A stretch of DNA of 23,061 nucleotides from JALYUA01 sp038253555 (GTDB lineage: Bacteria > Acidobacteriota > Thermoanaerobaculia > UBA5066 > Gp7-AA6): NCBI GenBank assembly GCA_038253555.1, contig JBBSGZ010000053.1, positions 1-23,061 of the forward strand, read 5' to 3'. Under the pieces are notes generated by a model, which saw nothing but the letters and a program-made list of their open reading frames with translations, was not told the origin of the DNA and did no database searches. Below are positions 15,751 to 23,000 of the stretch, in pieces. How positions within the stretch are numbered: position 1 is the stretch's first letter; every line of letters starts with the position of its first letter. The position numbers and the translations under genes are program-made.

Positions 15751-16746
15751 TCAGGGCGTCCGCGGCGGCCGGGGCTTCAGGCCGAGCTTTCCGAGAAAGG
15801 ACTCCTGCCCCTCGCCGTGCAGCTTCCAGTACTCGAGACGGTCGCTCGCGAGCAGGGTCGCCTTCTCGCCCTCGCTCGTCTCCCACGCGATGATGCGGTG
15901 CGGTTCGGCCGCCTCCACGTCGATTTTCCAGGTCGGCCCTCCGGCGATTTCGGCCACCCGTCGCTCGACCTGAAAAGTTCCCGCCGGAACCGTGATCCGT
16001 GTAGCGGCCGCGTCGCGGGACAACGCAACGCGCTGCAACTCGACCCCCCGGTGAGAGAGTCGCGCGGCTTCGATCGATTTCACGAGCGGCACCTCCCTGC
16101 GCTCACCCGCCTGGATCGCCGGAGCCGCGAACCCTCGGGCCCAGAGAAGGATCGCATCGCCGGAGAGGGCGTCCGCCGGAGCCGGCACGGACCGGGCCTG
16201 GTCCGCCTCCCCGTCGAAATAGCTGTGGGACGTCAGGCGAGCGGTCGCCGCATCGAAGAGCAGCTGCCCGTAAACCCCCCCGCACCATTCCTGCGAGGAG
16301 AAGGACACCTTGGTCGCCGAGCCCGCGGGCCGCCCGTTGACGGGGACGAGCGCGACGAATGCGCTCGTCAGCAGGTTGTAGTCGTAGATGCCGGTCTGGA
16401 AATCTTCGACGAGATTCATTTTCATGACCGCAAACTCGTCCGCCGCCGGGTGCTTTCCCGGATCGGACTTCACGCGCAGCGAGTTGGAAAAGGTCTCCGT
16501 CACAAAAATGGTGACGGCGACCCCTTTTCGCGGCTGGCCGTAGCGGGGGAAGACGAAGTCGTAGCCGGCGAGCTCTCCCTTGCCGTCGCCCCAGCGCTTC
16601 CAGAAATCGTCGCCGAAGGCAGGCGCGCCGACGCCGCCGGGAGTGGCCGGCACGGCATTCACGCGATGGCTCGTCGTCGCGAAAATCCCCAGCGCGACAC
16701 AGCCCGCCAGGGCAACGGTGAGCGGCAGGGCTCGAGAACTTTTCAT
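15751..16746 (-). CDS. Exported protein of unknown function
   Basis: 331 residues. The N-terminal hydrophobic segment (LPLTVALAGCVALGIFATT) is a signal peptide or anchor. The mature protein starts near VNAVPATPGG and carries FGDDFWKRWGDGKGELAGYDFVF, with an alternating beta pattern after it: VAVTIFVTETF, MNLVEDFQTGIYDYNLLTS, KVSFSSQEWCGGVYGQLLF, RLTSHSYFDGEADQ. This suggests an all-beta protein, perhaps of the lipocalin-like or DUF3108-like sort. It has a single mature cysteine (in EWCGG). I do not recognise the family with certainty and assign no function. The ATG at 16746 has GGGGGACC just upstream and TAAGAT 17 bases upstream (16764-16769), a plausible -10 for a short leader. Confidence 0.82.
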   Translation of the reverse strand: MKSSRALPLTVALAGCVALGIFATTSHRVNAVPATPGGVGAPAFGDDFWKRWGDGKGELAGYDFVFPRYGQPRKGVAVTIFVTETFSNSLRVKSDPGKHPAADEFAVMKMNLVEDFQTGIYDYNLLTSAFVALVPVNGRPAGSATKVSFSSQEWCGGVYGQLLFDAATARLTSHSYFDGEADQARSVPAPADALSGDAILLWARGFAAPAIQAGERREVPLVKSIEAARLSHRGVELQRVALSRDAAATRITVPAGTFQVERRVAEIAGGPTWKIDVEAAEPHRIIAWETSEGEKATLLASDRLEYWKLHGEGQESFLGKLGLKPRPPRTP

Positions 16747-16809
16747 GGTGGTCCCCCGCCCGCATCTTAGAGCCGGAAGCAGCTGTGGGCCCTCGGGAGC
16801 GTCCCGGGA

Positions 16810-17086
16810 AGGCGGCCTGCCGGTCGTTGCCGCCCAGAAACACGGCTGTGTCGCCGCCGACGCGTGACGGATCGGCCATCACGCTCGCGTTGATCGTGTT
16901 GAGCGCTTGACCACCCGGGTCTCGGGAAACTTGTTCTGGATCCGCTCTGCGAGTCGCCGTCGCCGCGGTGAGGGCTTCGGCGGCATTCCGCCGAAGAGGT
17001 CGAGCGGGTTCGAAAACGTCCACGAGGACTTTCCGCTGAGGTGATGACTTCCCGCTGCGCGCAAGGGCGAGAACAGCGATGTTCAT
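16810..17086 (-). pseudogene. Decayed NADPH-dependent F420 reductase-like oxidoreductase gene
   Basis: A good ribosome site (GGGAGG) precedes ATG 17086 and MNIAVL, the usual first strand of this Rossmann family. The frame then shifts. LRAAGSHHLSGK is read in a second frame, VLVDV in the first, SNPLDLFGGMPP and LAERIQNKFPETRVVK again in the second, and ALNTINASVMADPSRVGG with VFLGGND in the first. Put together this is the typical middle of F420-dependent NADP reductase-type proteins (GKVLVDVSNPLD, AERIQ.FPETRVVKALNTINASVM). Roughly 60 codons, including the dinucleotide-binding GxGxxG loop, are missing between MNIAVL and LRAAG. At least three frameshifts follow, and the C-terminal third is absent. 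The gene cannot make the enzyme. Nothing else is seen in 16747-16809 or 17087-17200. Confidence 0.75.
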
Positions 17087-17201
17087 GCGATTCCTCCCGG
17101 CGTGATCAAGCCAGCCGTCGAGCTGCGGGCTCTGGCCCGATGGCGCCGGTGTCATCATTTGAGGAATGGCGGGGCCCCGCCGGCTCGTTAGCCATTTCGG
17201 C

Positions 17202-17207
17202 AGGAGG
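17202..17207 (+). promoter_or_regulatory. Shine-Dalgarno AGGAGG deciding the start at 17214
   Basis: AGGAGG six bases before ATG 17214. It selects this start over an in-frame ATG at 17166, which would add 16 residues and bury the signal peptide. Confidence 0.85.
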
Positions 17208-17213
17208 TTTCGA

Positions 17214-17543
17214 ATGAAGAAGTTTCTGATGATCGCCCTGTGGTGCCTCGTCCCCGCGGCGGGAGCGTTTGCGTCGGAGGTCTTTGGCACCGTCAGCGAA
17301 AACGGAAAGCCGCTGCCGGCGGGAGTCGCGATGAAGCTCGCGTGCGAGGGCGGAGCCGCGTCCGGGGTCACCGACGAGTTCGGCTCCTACAGCCTCAAGA
17401 CCCCGACGACGGGAGACTGCCGGCTCTCGGTCACTCACAAGGGCTCCAGCCCCTCGCTGAAAGTCACCCTGTACGAGAAGCCGAGCCGCTACGACCTCGT
17501 CGTGAAAGACGAGGCGGGCAAGCTGAGCCTCGTCAGAAAATGA
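17214..17543 (+). CDS. Small exported carboxypeptidase-regulatory-like domain protein
   Basis: 109 residues. A classical signal peptide (KKFLMIALWCLVPAAGAFAS) is followed by one small beta-sandwich: EVFGTVSENGKPLPAGVAMKL, then DEFGSYSLKTPTTGDCRLSV, then a C-terminal strand RYDLVVKDEAGKLSLV. Such carboxypeptidase-regulatory-like (transthyretin-like) domains serve as accessory or binding modules. The pattern G-x-V-x-E/D-G-x-P-L and D-E-F-G-x-Y is typical. The two mature cysteines (ACEGG and GDCRL) could form a disulfide. Its stop overlaps the start of the next gene by four bases (ATGA), so the two are translationally coupled and probably work together. Confidence 0.82.
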   Translation: MKKFLMIALWCLVPAAGAFASEVFGTVSENGKPLPAGVAMKLACEGGAASGVTDEFGSYSLKTPTTGDCRLSVTHKGSSPSLKVTLYEKPSRYDLVVKDEAGKLSLVRK

Positions 17544-18508
17544 CCGTTGGCGGCGAAGATTCCGAGAATCCGCGCCCACGGCGAGACGCATGGGACAAGG
17601 CCGAGATCGTCCTGCAGCCGATCGGCGGGCTGCTGACCGCTCTGGCGGTGGCGGTGCTGGGTTTCTGGACCTCGAGCTATCTGCGCGAGCGGGAGGGGCG
17701 CGAGACGGCGTTTCGCGAACGGATGCAGACCGCCGACACGAATGCGCGCCTCTACTCGGAGCTGACCAGCAAGCGGGAAGAGTCCGAGAGCGCGTTGCGC
17801 AAGGACATGTTCACCTCGATCATCAGCTCCTTCCTGCGCGCCGGCCCGGCGACCCCGGAGCAGAAGATGTTGAACCTCGAGCTCCTCGTCTACAACTTTC
17901 ACGAGTCTCTGAATTTGAAGCCGCTGTTTCTTCACATCGAGCGGGAGGTGAAGACGACCGCGAACCGGGCCGACTACGTGAGGAGGCTCGACCAGGTCGC
18001 CGACACCGTCATCAAGAAGCAGATGCTGATCATCGAGGATGGCGGAGAGAAATTTGACGCCACGATCGACACGAAGAGCCTGAACTTTCCAGGTGGCGAG
18101 TCTCCTGCGTCGTCTGTCGCCAAAGAGCTCGTCGTGGACGGCGTTCATCGCAATGTGAAGCTGGAAGTCCTTTCGGCCGACGCGGACACTCAGGAAGTCC
18201 AGCTTCGCATGACGATTCGCACCGCGGAGAGCGGACGCGTCGACACCAGCGCGACCGAATTCTGGGTCGGGCACTTCGATTTTCCGATGATTGACAACAC
18301 GCGGCTGCCGCACGACCAGCGTCTCGCGGTGGTTCTCAACAATTACGACGTGAAGCGCGGCATCGCCGACATCACCGCCGCCCTCTTCCCGGGGAAATAC
18401 GCCGCCCTGCGGGAAAAGCCGTATTACGACGAGGTGCTCGCCAAACTCCTCGCCGCCAACCGCACGGCGGCGGGAGCGCCGGCAAAACCCGCGGCGACCC
18501 CGCGTTAG
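17540..18508 (+). CDS. Single-span membrane protein of unknown function
   Basis: 322 residues from the ATG that overlaps the previous stop (ATGA). A charged N-terminal tail of about 25 residues precedes one transmembrane helix (GGLLTALAVAVLGFWTSSYL, about residues 29-48). A charged, probably coiled-coil segment follows (REREGRETAFRERMQTAD to about residue 90). The rest is a mixed domain (MFTSIISSFLRAGPATPEQKML, LLVYNFHESLNLKPLFLHIE, FWVGHFDFPMIDNTRLP) ending in an Ala/Pro tail. I recognise no family. The coupled upstream gene makes a secreted small beta domain, so this may be its membrane partner. The downstream neighbour is convergent. Confidence 0.8.
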   Translation: MTVGGEDSENPRPRRDAWDKAEIVLQPIGGLLTALAVAVLGFWTSSYLREREGRETAFRERMQTADTNARLYSELTSKREESESALRKDMFTSIISSFLRAGPATPEQKMLNLELLVYNFHESLNLKPLFLHIEREVKTTANRADYVRRLDQVADTVIKKQMLIIEDGGEKFDATIDTKSLNFPGGESPASSVAKELVVDGVHRNVKLEVLSADADTQEVQLRMTIRTAESGRVDTSATEFWVGHFDFPMIDNTRLPHDQRLAVVLNNYDVKRGIADITAALFPGKYAALREKPYYDEVLAKLLAANRTAAGAPAKPAATPR

Positions 18509-18526
18509 ACTCGGCCGGGTCGAGTC
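18508..18526. terminator. Short inverted repeat between convergent genes
   Basis: GACTCG (18508-18513) pairs with CGAGTC (18521-18526) across a 7-base loop, immediately at the stop of the plus-strand gene and 46 bases from the end of the convergent flavin oxidoreductase gene. No T-tract follows. A weak terminator candidate only. Confidence 0.22.
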
Positions 18527-18571
18527 AGAAGCCCTGGTTTTCGGGAGTCATTCGGGTAGCGGGCGCCTCCA

Positions 18572-19672
18572 CTACTGGCCGCGCACCCCGGATGAACGAA
18601 GTCCTGTGAACGCCCGGCCGTACTGCACGGGCACCTGCACGCGTTCCGACTGCCCGAGAGCTTTCGCAGCACTGAGCGGCCAGTAAGGGTCGCGCAGCTC
18701 TTCTCGCGCGAGAAGCACCATGTCCGCCTGACCATTGCGAATGATCTGGTCCGCCTGCATCGGATCGGTGATCATCCCGACCGCGATCGTCGCGAGTCCG
18801 GAGCCTCGTTTCACGGCCTCCGCGATCGGCACCTGGTAACCGGCGCCTGCCGGGATCGTCGCCGCGGAAACGTTTCCCCCCGAGCTGCAGTCCACGATGT
18901 CCGCGCCCTCTTCGGCGAGCCGCCGCGCCAGCGCGACGCTGTCTTCGACCGTCCAGCCTCCCTCGACCCAATCCGTCCCCGAAATGCGGACCGCGACCGG
19001 CAGATCGTCGGGCCACTCCCTCCGGATCGCGCGCAAAGCCTCGAGCGTGAGCCGGATTCGGTTCTCGAACGCGCCGCCGTACTCATCCACGCGGCGATTG
19101 AAAAGCGGCGAATAGAAGGAGTGCAGGAGATAACCGTGCGCGGCGTGGAGCTCAACCCATCGAAATTCCGCCGCCTGCGCGCGTCGGGTCGCGGCCTGAA
19201 CGTCCGCGAGAAACTCCGCGATGTCGTCCCGGGTCATGGCGACAGGCTCGCGCCAGCCTTCCTTGAAAGGGATCGGGCTCGGGCCGACTATTGACCAGCC
19301 GCCCTCGTCGTCCGCGAGGGGTCGATCTCCCTCCCAGGGCCGCGCGACGCTCGCCTTCCGGCCGGCATGAGCCAGCTGAATGCCGGGGGCGGCGCCCTGC
19401 GCGAAGACGAACCGCGCAATCCGCGCGAGCGGCTCGACGTGCGCGTCGGACCAGATTCCCATGTCCTGCGGCGAGATGCGTCCCCGAGGAGCGACGGCGG
19501 TCGCTTCCACCATCACGAGCCCGGCGCCCCCAACCGCCCGGGACCCGAGATGAACGAAATGCCAGTCATTGGCAAGGCCGTCCTCGGAGCTGTACTGGCA
19601 CATGGGAGAGACCCCGATGCGGTTGCGCAGTGAGAGTCCGCGAAGTGTGAGGGGATCGAAGAGGGACGGCAT
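18572..19672 (-). CDS. Old yellow enzyme family NADPH:flavin oxidoreductase (YqjM-like)
   Basis: 366 residues from ATG 19672 (MPSLFDPLTLRGLSLRNRI, the normal N terminus of the family); an upstream in-frame GTG at 19714 adds residues unlike the family. A cytoplasmic FMN enzyme reducing alpha,beta-unsaturated carbonyls or nitro compounds. SPMCQYS places C25 and Y27 as in the thermophilic-like YqjM subgroup. QLAHAGRKA is about 99-107. ELHAAHGYLLH carries the substrate-binding pair H176 and H179. SPLFNRRVDEYGG (188-200) and DMVLLAREELRDPYWP are phosphate- and flavin-binding blocks. QYGRAF near the C terminus corresponds to the YqjM arginine-finger segment. A repeat copy lies directly upstream. 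Confidence 0.93.
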   Translation of the reverse strand: MPSLFDPLTLRGLSLRNRIGVSPMCQYSSEDGLANDWHFVHLGSRAVGGAGLVMVEATAVAPRGRISPQDMGIWSDAHVEPLARIARFVFAQGAAPGIQLAHAGRKASVARPWEGDRPLADDEGGWSIVGPSPIPFKEGWREPVAMTRDDIAEFLADVQAATRRAQAAEFRWVELHAAHGYLLHSFYSPLFNRRVDEYGGAFENRIRLTLEALRAIRREWPDDLPVAVRISGTDWVEGGWTVEDSVALARRLAEEGADIVDCSSGGNVSAATIPAGAGYQVPIAEAVKRGSGLATIAVGMITDPMQADQIIRNGQADMVLLAREELRDPYWPLSAAKALGQSERVQVPVQYGRAFTGLRSSGVRGQ

Positions 19673-19680
19673 GGCGAGGG

Positions 19681-19686
19681 ATAGTA
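19681..19686 (-). promoter_or_regulatory. Candidate -10 hexamer TACTAT for the old yellow enzyme gene
   Basis: On the minus strand TACTAT ends eight bases before ATG 19672 with no Shine-Dalgarno in between. This would place transcription start at the ATG. It lies just outside the repeat element that begins near 19689. Confidence 0.38.
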
Positions 19687-19688
19687 CC

Positions 19689-19894
19689 GTCGCCTTCACG
19701 TCGCTTCCGCTCACTGCGTTCGCTCCCGCTCCCGCCCCGAGAGGCTCCTCCCTCCCTCTGGTCGGGAGACTCCTCTCGGGGCGAGCTTAGTCACCGTCGT
19801 CGTGGAGGCGCAGCTCTGCCCCCTCGCCCCGCGCTCGGGGAGAGGGTTGGGGTGAGGGGGCCCGCCCGCAGGCAGGCCGAGCGCACTCGCCCTT
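19689..19894 (+). repeat. Structured intergenic repeat, copy 5
   Basis: Begins GTCGCCTTC, with a 10-base insertion before CGCTCACTGCG. The main hairpin CGCCCCGAGAGG (19733-19744) pairs perfectly with 19772-19783, using different base pairs from copies 2 and 3 at three stem positions. The inner stem 19745-19749 with 19764-19768 keeps pairing through a G-T wobble. The terminal hairpin 19821-19846 is identical to the other copies, followed by TTGGGGTGAGGG and CCCGCAGGCA. It fills most of the gap between two minus-strand genes. The 3' limit is approximate. Confidence 0.87.
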
Positions 19895-19957
19895 GAGGTA
19901 ACCGTGCGCGTTTGCGGAGAGCGTCGGGGAGGAGATCCGGGACCCCTGCGGACTGCA

Positions 19958-20362
19958 TCAGCGCCGCGACAGAAGGGGAAACTCCGTCTGAAGAAACGCC
20001 TTGACGTTGTCTCCGCCGGTCAGCCGCAGAGAGGCGCGTTCGCCCTGCCCGGAGATGCGGATCTCGAAGTCGAGGAACGGGCAGCACCTCGACTCGAGGT
20101 CGACCCAGTCGGCGAGCTGGACCACCGGTCGAGAGCGCGCGGCGCCTCCCGGAATTCTCGTCAGATCGAGGGTGATGTCGTATCCCGCCGGTAATTCTGT
20201 CGTTGCGACCGCCGCCCTCTGGAGCGTGTCCGAGAGGAGGCGATGCCGCTCCCGCTCGGACGCGGTAAGCGCGTCGAGCCGGCAGACCAGCGGTACGGCG
20301 GACGAAGAGGCGGTGGCCGCGGCCAGAAGAAGCCAGGGGAGGATCGCGTGAGTGAAGATCAT
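19958..20362 (-). CDS. Small exported cysteine protein under MerR-type promoter
   Basis: 134 residues. ATG 20362 is preceded by AAAGGAAC, a usable ribosome site; an in-frame TTG at 20377 is less likely. The signal peptide (FTHAILPWLLLAAATASSSA) is followed by a mature protein of about 110 residues. It has C27 in LVCRLDALTASERERH and an adjacent pair C93-C94 in ESRCCPFLDFEIRIS, ending in LRLTGGDNVKAFLQTEF. The Cys plus Cys-Cys arrangement could bind a soft metal ion. The gene is divergent from a MerR regulator and has a MerR-style promoter, which supports metal or redox induction. I recall similar small proteins beside MerR genes in soil bacteria but know no assigned function, so the metal-binding role is inference. 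Confidence 0.78.
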   Translation of the reverse strand: MIFTHAILPWLLLAAATASSSAVPLVCRLDALTASERERHRLLSDTLQRAAVATTELPAGYDITLDLTRIPGGAARSRPVVQLADWVDLESRCCPFLDFEIRISGQGERASLRLTGGDNVKAFLQTEFPLLSRR

Positions 20363-20382
20363 TTCAGTTCCTTTCAAGCCTC

Positions 20383-20413
20383 ACGGTAGGAGTTAAAGTG
20401 CACTCGAGGTCAA
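20383..20413 (-). promoter_or_regulatory. MerR-type promoter/operator with 19-bp spacer
   Basis: On the minus strand TTGACC (20413-20408) and TACCGT (20388-20383) are separated by exactly 19 bases, the overlong spacer typical of promoters that MerR-family activators untwist. Within the spacer GAGT (20390-20393) and ACTC (20402-20405) form a short dyad centred almost exactly on the spacer midpoint. It reads into the small cysteine-protein gene, with MerR encoded divergently 8 bases beyond the -35. Confidence 0.72.
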
Positions 20414-20420
20414 GCGATTT

Positions 20421-20834
20421 ATGACGATCGGCGAGCTATCCAGAAAGACGGGGCTCTCCGCCTCGGCCATCCGCTACTACGAGAAGGAGCGCCTGATCCC
20501 GATCGCGGCCAGGCGGTCGGGACGGAGGGTCTTCGACGGTCGCGCGCTCGAGCAGATCGCCGTCGTGAGGCTCGCCCGGGACGCCGGCTTCACGCTCGCC
20601 GAGATCCGGCAGCTCGTCAACGAGTTCGGAAAGAACCGGTGGCGGCCCCTCGCCGAGCGCAAGCTGGCCGAGGTGCGCGGCGCCGCACTCCGCCTGCGCC
20701 AGATGGCTCGGATCCTGGAGAGGCTCCTCGAATGCCAGTGCGCCGACGTCGAATTCTGCGGCCGCGCGATCCGGCACAGCTGCCGGGAGCGGATCCGAAA
20801 AGTCGACAAGGCAGGGGAAACGCTCCGCCCGTAG
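20421..20834 (+). CDS. MerR-family transcriptional regulator with C-terminal cysteine cluster
   Basis: 137 residues, normal for MerR metal and redox sensors. Residues 1-70 form the winged helix (MTIGELSRKTGLSASAIRYYE, then RVFDGRALEQIAVVRLARDAGFTLAEIRQL). A long dimerisation helix spans about 75-103. The C terminus is a cysteine cluster C105-x-C107-x5-C113-x7-C121. This is denser than the two effector cysteines of CueR or ZntR. It partly recalls the SoxR iron-sulfur cluster but lacks the exact spacing (CxxCxCxxxxxC). The effector is therefore probably a soft metal ion or redox signal, identity unknown. No Shine-Dalgarno is visible before ATG 20421. It probably controls the divergent cysteine-protein gene and its own transcription. 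Confidence 0.9.
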   Translation: MTIGELSRKTGLSASAIRYYEKERLIPIAARRSGRRVFDGRALEQIAVVRLARDAGFTLAEIRQLVNEFGKNRWRPLAERKLAEVRGAALRLRQMARILERLLECQCADVEFCGRAIRHSCRERIRKVDKAGETLRP

Positions 20835-20955
20835 ACGCGGCGGGTCGCCCCCGACACCGCCCGCCGGCCACAGTCCACGCCCTGTCGAATCCGGGTGAAA
20901 CGGTGAAACAATTACCTCGCCCGAGGCCTGCCCCCGAAGACCTGCAGGAGAACCC

Positions 20956-22836
20956 ATGAACCGCTTCGTACACGCGCTTTACATCGCAGTTGCGCTTTCG
21001 TGCGCCGCCGCCTACGGTCGGGGCGAACACGACGACCTCGACCGCGCCGTTTCTCTGATGGCGAAGGTCGGCAGCGCGACCTCGCCGTCGCTTTCCCCGG
21101 ACGGCAGGCGGATCGCCTTCGTTTCGAACCTCGGCGGCTTGCCGGCTGTCTGGACCGTCGAAACCGCCGGAGGCTATCCGCAGCTCGTCACCGCATTCGA
21201 CGATCCCGTCGGTTTCGTCGAGTGGTCTCCCGGCGGGGAATGGCTCGCGTTCACCCTCGCCCCCGGGGGCGGAATGAACGAGCAGGTCTATCTCGTTCGG
21301 CCGGACGGCTCCGGGCTCCGCCGACTCACCGAGGGCGGCAAAGAGACGAACCGCCTGGGGGGCTTTTCTCACGACGGAAAACTGCTGCGCCTCGGGTCCA
21401 ACCGGAGGAGCGGCGGCGCGATCGATGCGTACCTGTTCGACATCGACGCAGGCACGACCCGCCTGGTATCGGAAAACCGCGGGATCGGCGGTTTCTCGGA
21501 CATGACCCGCGACGGGAAACGCGCTCTCCTCGACCGGCTCGTGAGCCGGGGGGACAACAACCTCTATCTCGTCGATCTGAAGACCGGCCGCGAGAACCTC
21601 CTGACGCCGCACGACGGTCCGGGCAGTTTCGCCGGAAAATTTGCGCCCGACGGGACCGCCGTTTATCTCTCGACGGACAAGGGCCGGGATCGCCGCGCGT
21701 TCGCCCGGATGAAGCTTGGGGCGGGCGGCGCGCCCGGGACTGTCGAGCAGCTCGCCGCGCGCGAGGATGCGGAGCTCGCCACGTTCCAGATCGACGAGAC
21801 GGGCAGATGGGCGGCCCTCCTCTGGAACGTTGCCGGGCGGAGCGAGCTCGAGCTGTACGACCTGCGCGCGGGAAGGGTGGCGCTGCGTCCGAAGCTTCCC
21901 GCGGAGATCGCGGGCGATCTCGATTTCTCGAAGGACGGGGGGACGCTGGCTCTCGTGTGTTCGGGGTCCTCGACCCCGGCGGACGTGTGGGTGCTCGACA
22001 TCGCGGCCGGGGCGATCCGGCAAGTCACACGCAGCCCGCACGCGGGCGTCGACCTTTCGAAGCTCGTCCGCCCCGAGTTGCTCCGGTTTCCGGCGCACGA
22101 CGGGCTCGAGCTCTCCGGCTGGCTCTACCGACCCTCAGCGAAGGGCGCATCTTTCCCGGTGGTCCTGTCCTTCCACGGGGGCCCGGAGGGGCAGGAGCGG
22201 CCGAGCTTCAACGGCCAGTACCAGGCCCTTCTCGCACGCGGGATCGGGGTTTTCGCGCCGAACGTCCGCGGCTCCTCCGGCTTCGGAAAAAAGTATGTGA
22301 ACCTCGACAACGGGGCGCTCCGGTTCGACGGCGTGCGGGACATCGACGCCTGCGTCGCCGCCGCGGTCAAGGCGGGGGCCAATCCGAAGCGGGTCGGCAT
22401 CATGGGCGGCTCCTACGGGGGCTACATGGTCATGGCGGGTCTCACCGAGTACCCGCAGCTCTTCGCCGCGGGCGCGGATCTTTTTGGCATCGTCAACTTC
22501 GAGACGTTTTTCCAGCACACGGAGCCGTGGATGGCGGCGATCTCGAAGATCGAGTACGGCGACCCGGAGAAGGAGGCCGATCTCCTCCGTCGACTTTCGC
22601 CGATTCACAAGTTAGATCGCGTCGCGGCTCCCACGATCGTGCTCCACGGCGCCAACGACACGAACGTGCCGGTCGTCGAGGCCGAGCAGGTCGTGGAAAG
22701 TCTCAAGAAGCGGGGGATCCCGGTCGAGTACGTTCTCTTTCCCGACGAGGGCCACGGCTGGAGGAAGACCGCCAACCGCGTCCGCTCCGCCGTCGCGGTG
22801 ACCCGCTGGTTCGAGAAATATCTGAACGCGTCCTGA
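20956..22836 (+). CDS. Exported S9-family (prolyl oligopeptidase-like) serine peptidase
   Basis: 626 residues from ATG 20956, with AGGAG at 20946-20950. A signal peptide (RFVHALYIAVALSCAAAYG) precedes a beta-propeller of TolB/WD40-like repeats (PSLSPDGRRIAFVSN, VEWSPGGEWLAFTL, repeated DG-K/R motifs) to about residue 370. The alpha/beta-hydrolase domain follows. The catalytic triad is readable: S486 in GGSYGGYM, D568 in HGANDTNVP and H600 in DEGHGW, spaced as in the S9C acylaminoacyl-peptidase/DPP5 group. It should cleave short peptides in the periplasm. A TonB-dependent receptor gene ends convergently downstream, which would fit peptide or siderophore use. Preceded by the MerR gene (121 bases), but no shared control is evident. 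Confidence 0.92.
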   Translation: MNRFVHALYIAVALSCAAAYGRGEHDDLDRAVSLMAKVGSATSPSLSPDGRRIAFVSNLGGLPAVWTVETAGGYPQLVTAFDDPVGFVEWSPGGEWLAFTLAPGGGMNEQVYLVRPDGSGLRRLTEGGKETNRLGGFSHDGKLLRLGSNRRSGGAIDAYLFDIDAGTTRLVSENRGIGGFSDMTRDGKRALLDRLVSRGDNNLYLVDLKTGRENLLTPHDGPGSFAGKFAPDGTAVYLSTDKGRDRRAFARMKLGAGGAPGTVEQLAAREDAELATFQIDETGRWAALLWNVAGRSELELYDLRAGRVALRPKLPAEIAGDLDFSKDGGTLALVCSGSSTPADVWVLDIAAGAIRQVTRSPHAGVDLSKLVRPELLRFPAHDGLELSGWLYRPSAKGASFPVVLSFHGGPEGQERPSFNGQYQALLARGIGVFAPNVRGSSGFGKKYVNLDNGALRFDGVRDIDACVAAAVKAGANPKRVGIMGGSYGGYMVMAGLTEYPQLFAAGADLFGIVNFETFFQHTEPWMAAISKIEYGDPEKEADLLRRLSPIHKLDRVAAPTIVLHGANDTNVPVVEAEQVVESLKKRGIPVEYVLFPDEGHGWRKTANRVRSAVAVTRWFEKYLNAS

Positions 22837-23000
22837 CGCTGGCCGACTCGGGCATCGACGTGATCCAGTAGTGCGGCTCGCCGTCGCGCAACCGGGCCAC
22901 CGAGGCCTCCTGCCGCAGCGCGGCCGCCGGTCCGGCTCTCTCGGCGCGCCGGCGGCGGAAGGCGACCTGCGTGCGCGAAACCCCGCCGCTTCTTTCCGAC

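Noticed and set aside
16103..17086. A 327-codon gene starting at the good ribosome site at 17086 and running into the next gene's region
   Set aside because: Only fragments of one family appear, and in alternating frames. The uninterrupted part overlaps the well-formed 331-residue gene in a different frame, so it is a pseudogene plus chance open frame.
20421..20834. Calling the MerR protein SoxR
   Set aside because: The cysteine spacing C-x-C-x5-C-x7-C differs from the SoxR cluster CxxCxCxxxxxC, so an iron-sulfur sensor is not supported.
20617..22098. A 493-codon minus-strand frame antisense to the MerR and S9 peptidase genes
   Set aside because: It spans two well-supported genes and an intergenic gap on the other strand and shows no domain.
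22837..23000. A minus-strand frame (containing LRDGEPHYWITSMPES) between the S9 peptidase and receptor genes
   Set aside because: It looks faintly protein-like but overlaps the end of the peptidase gene, has no credible start or ribosome site, and matches no family I know.
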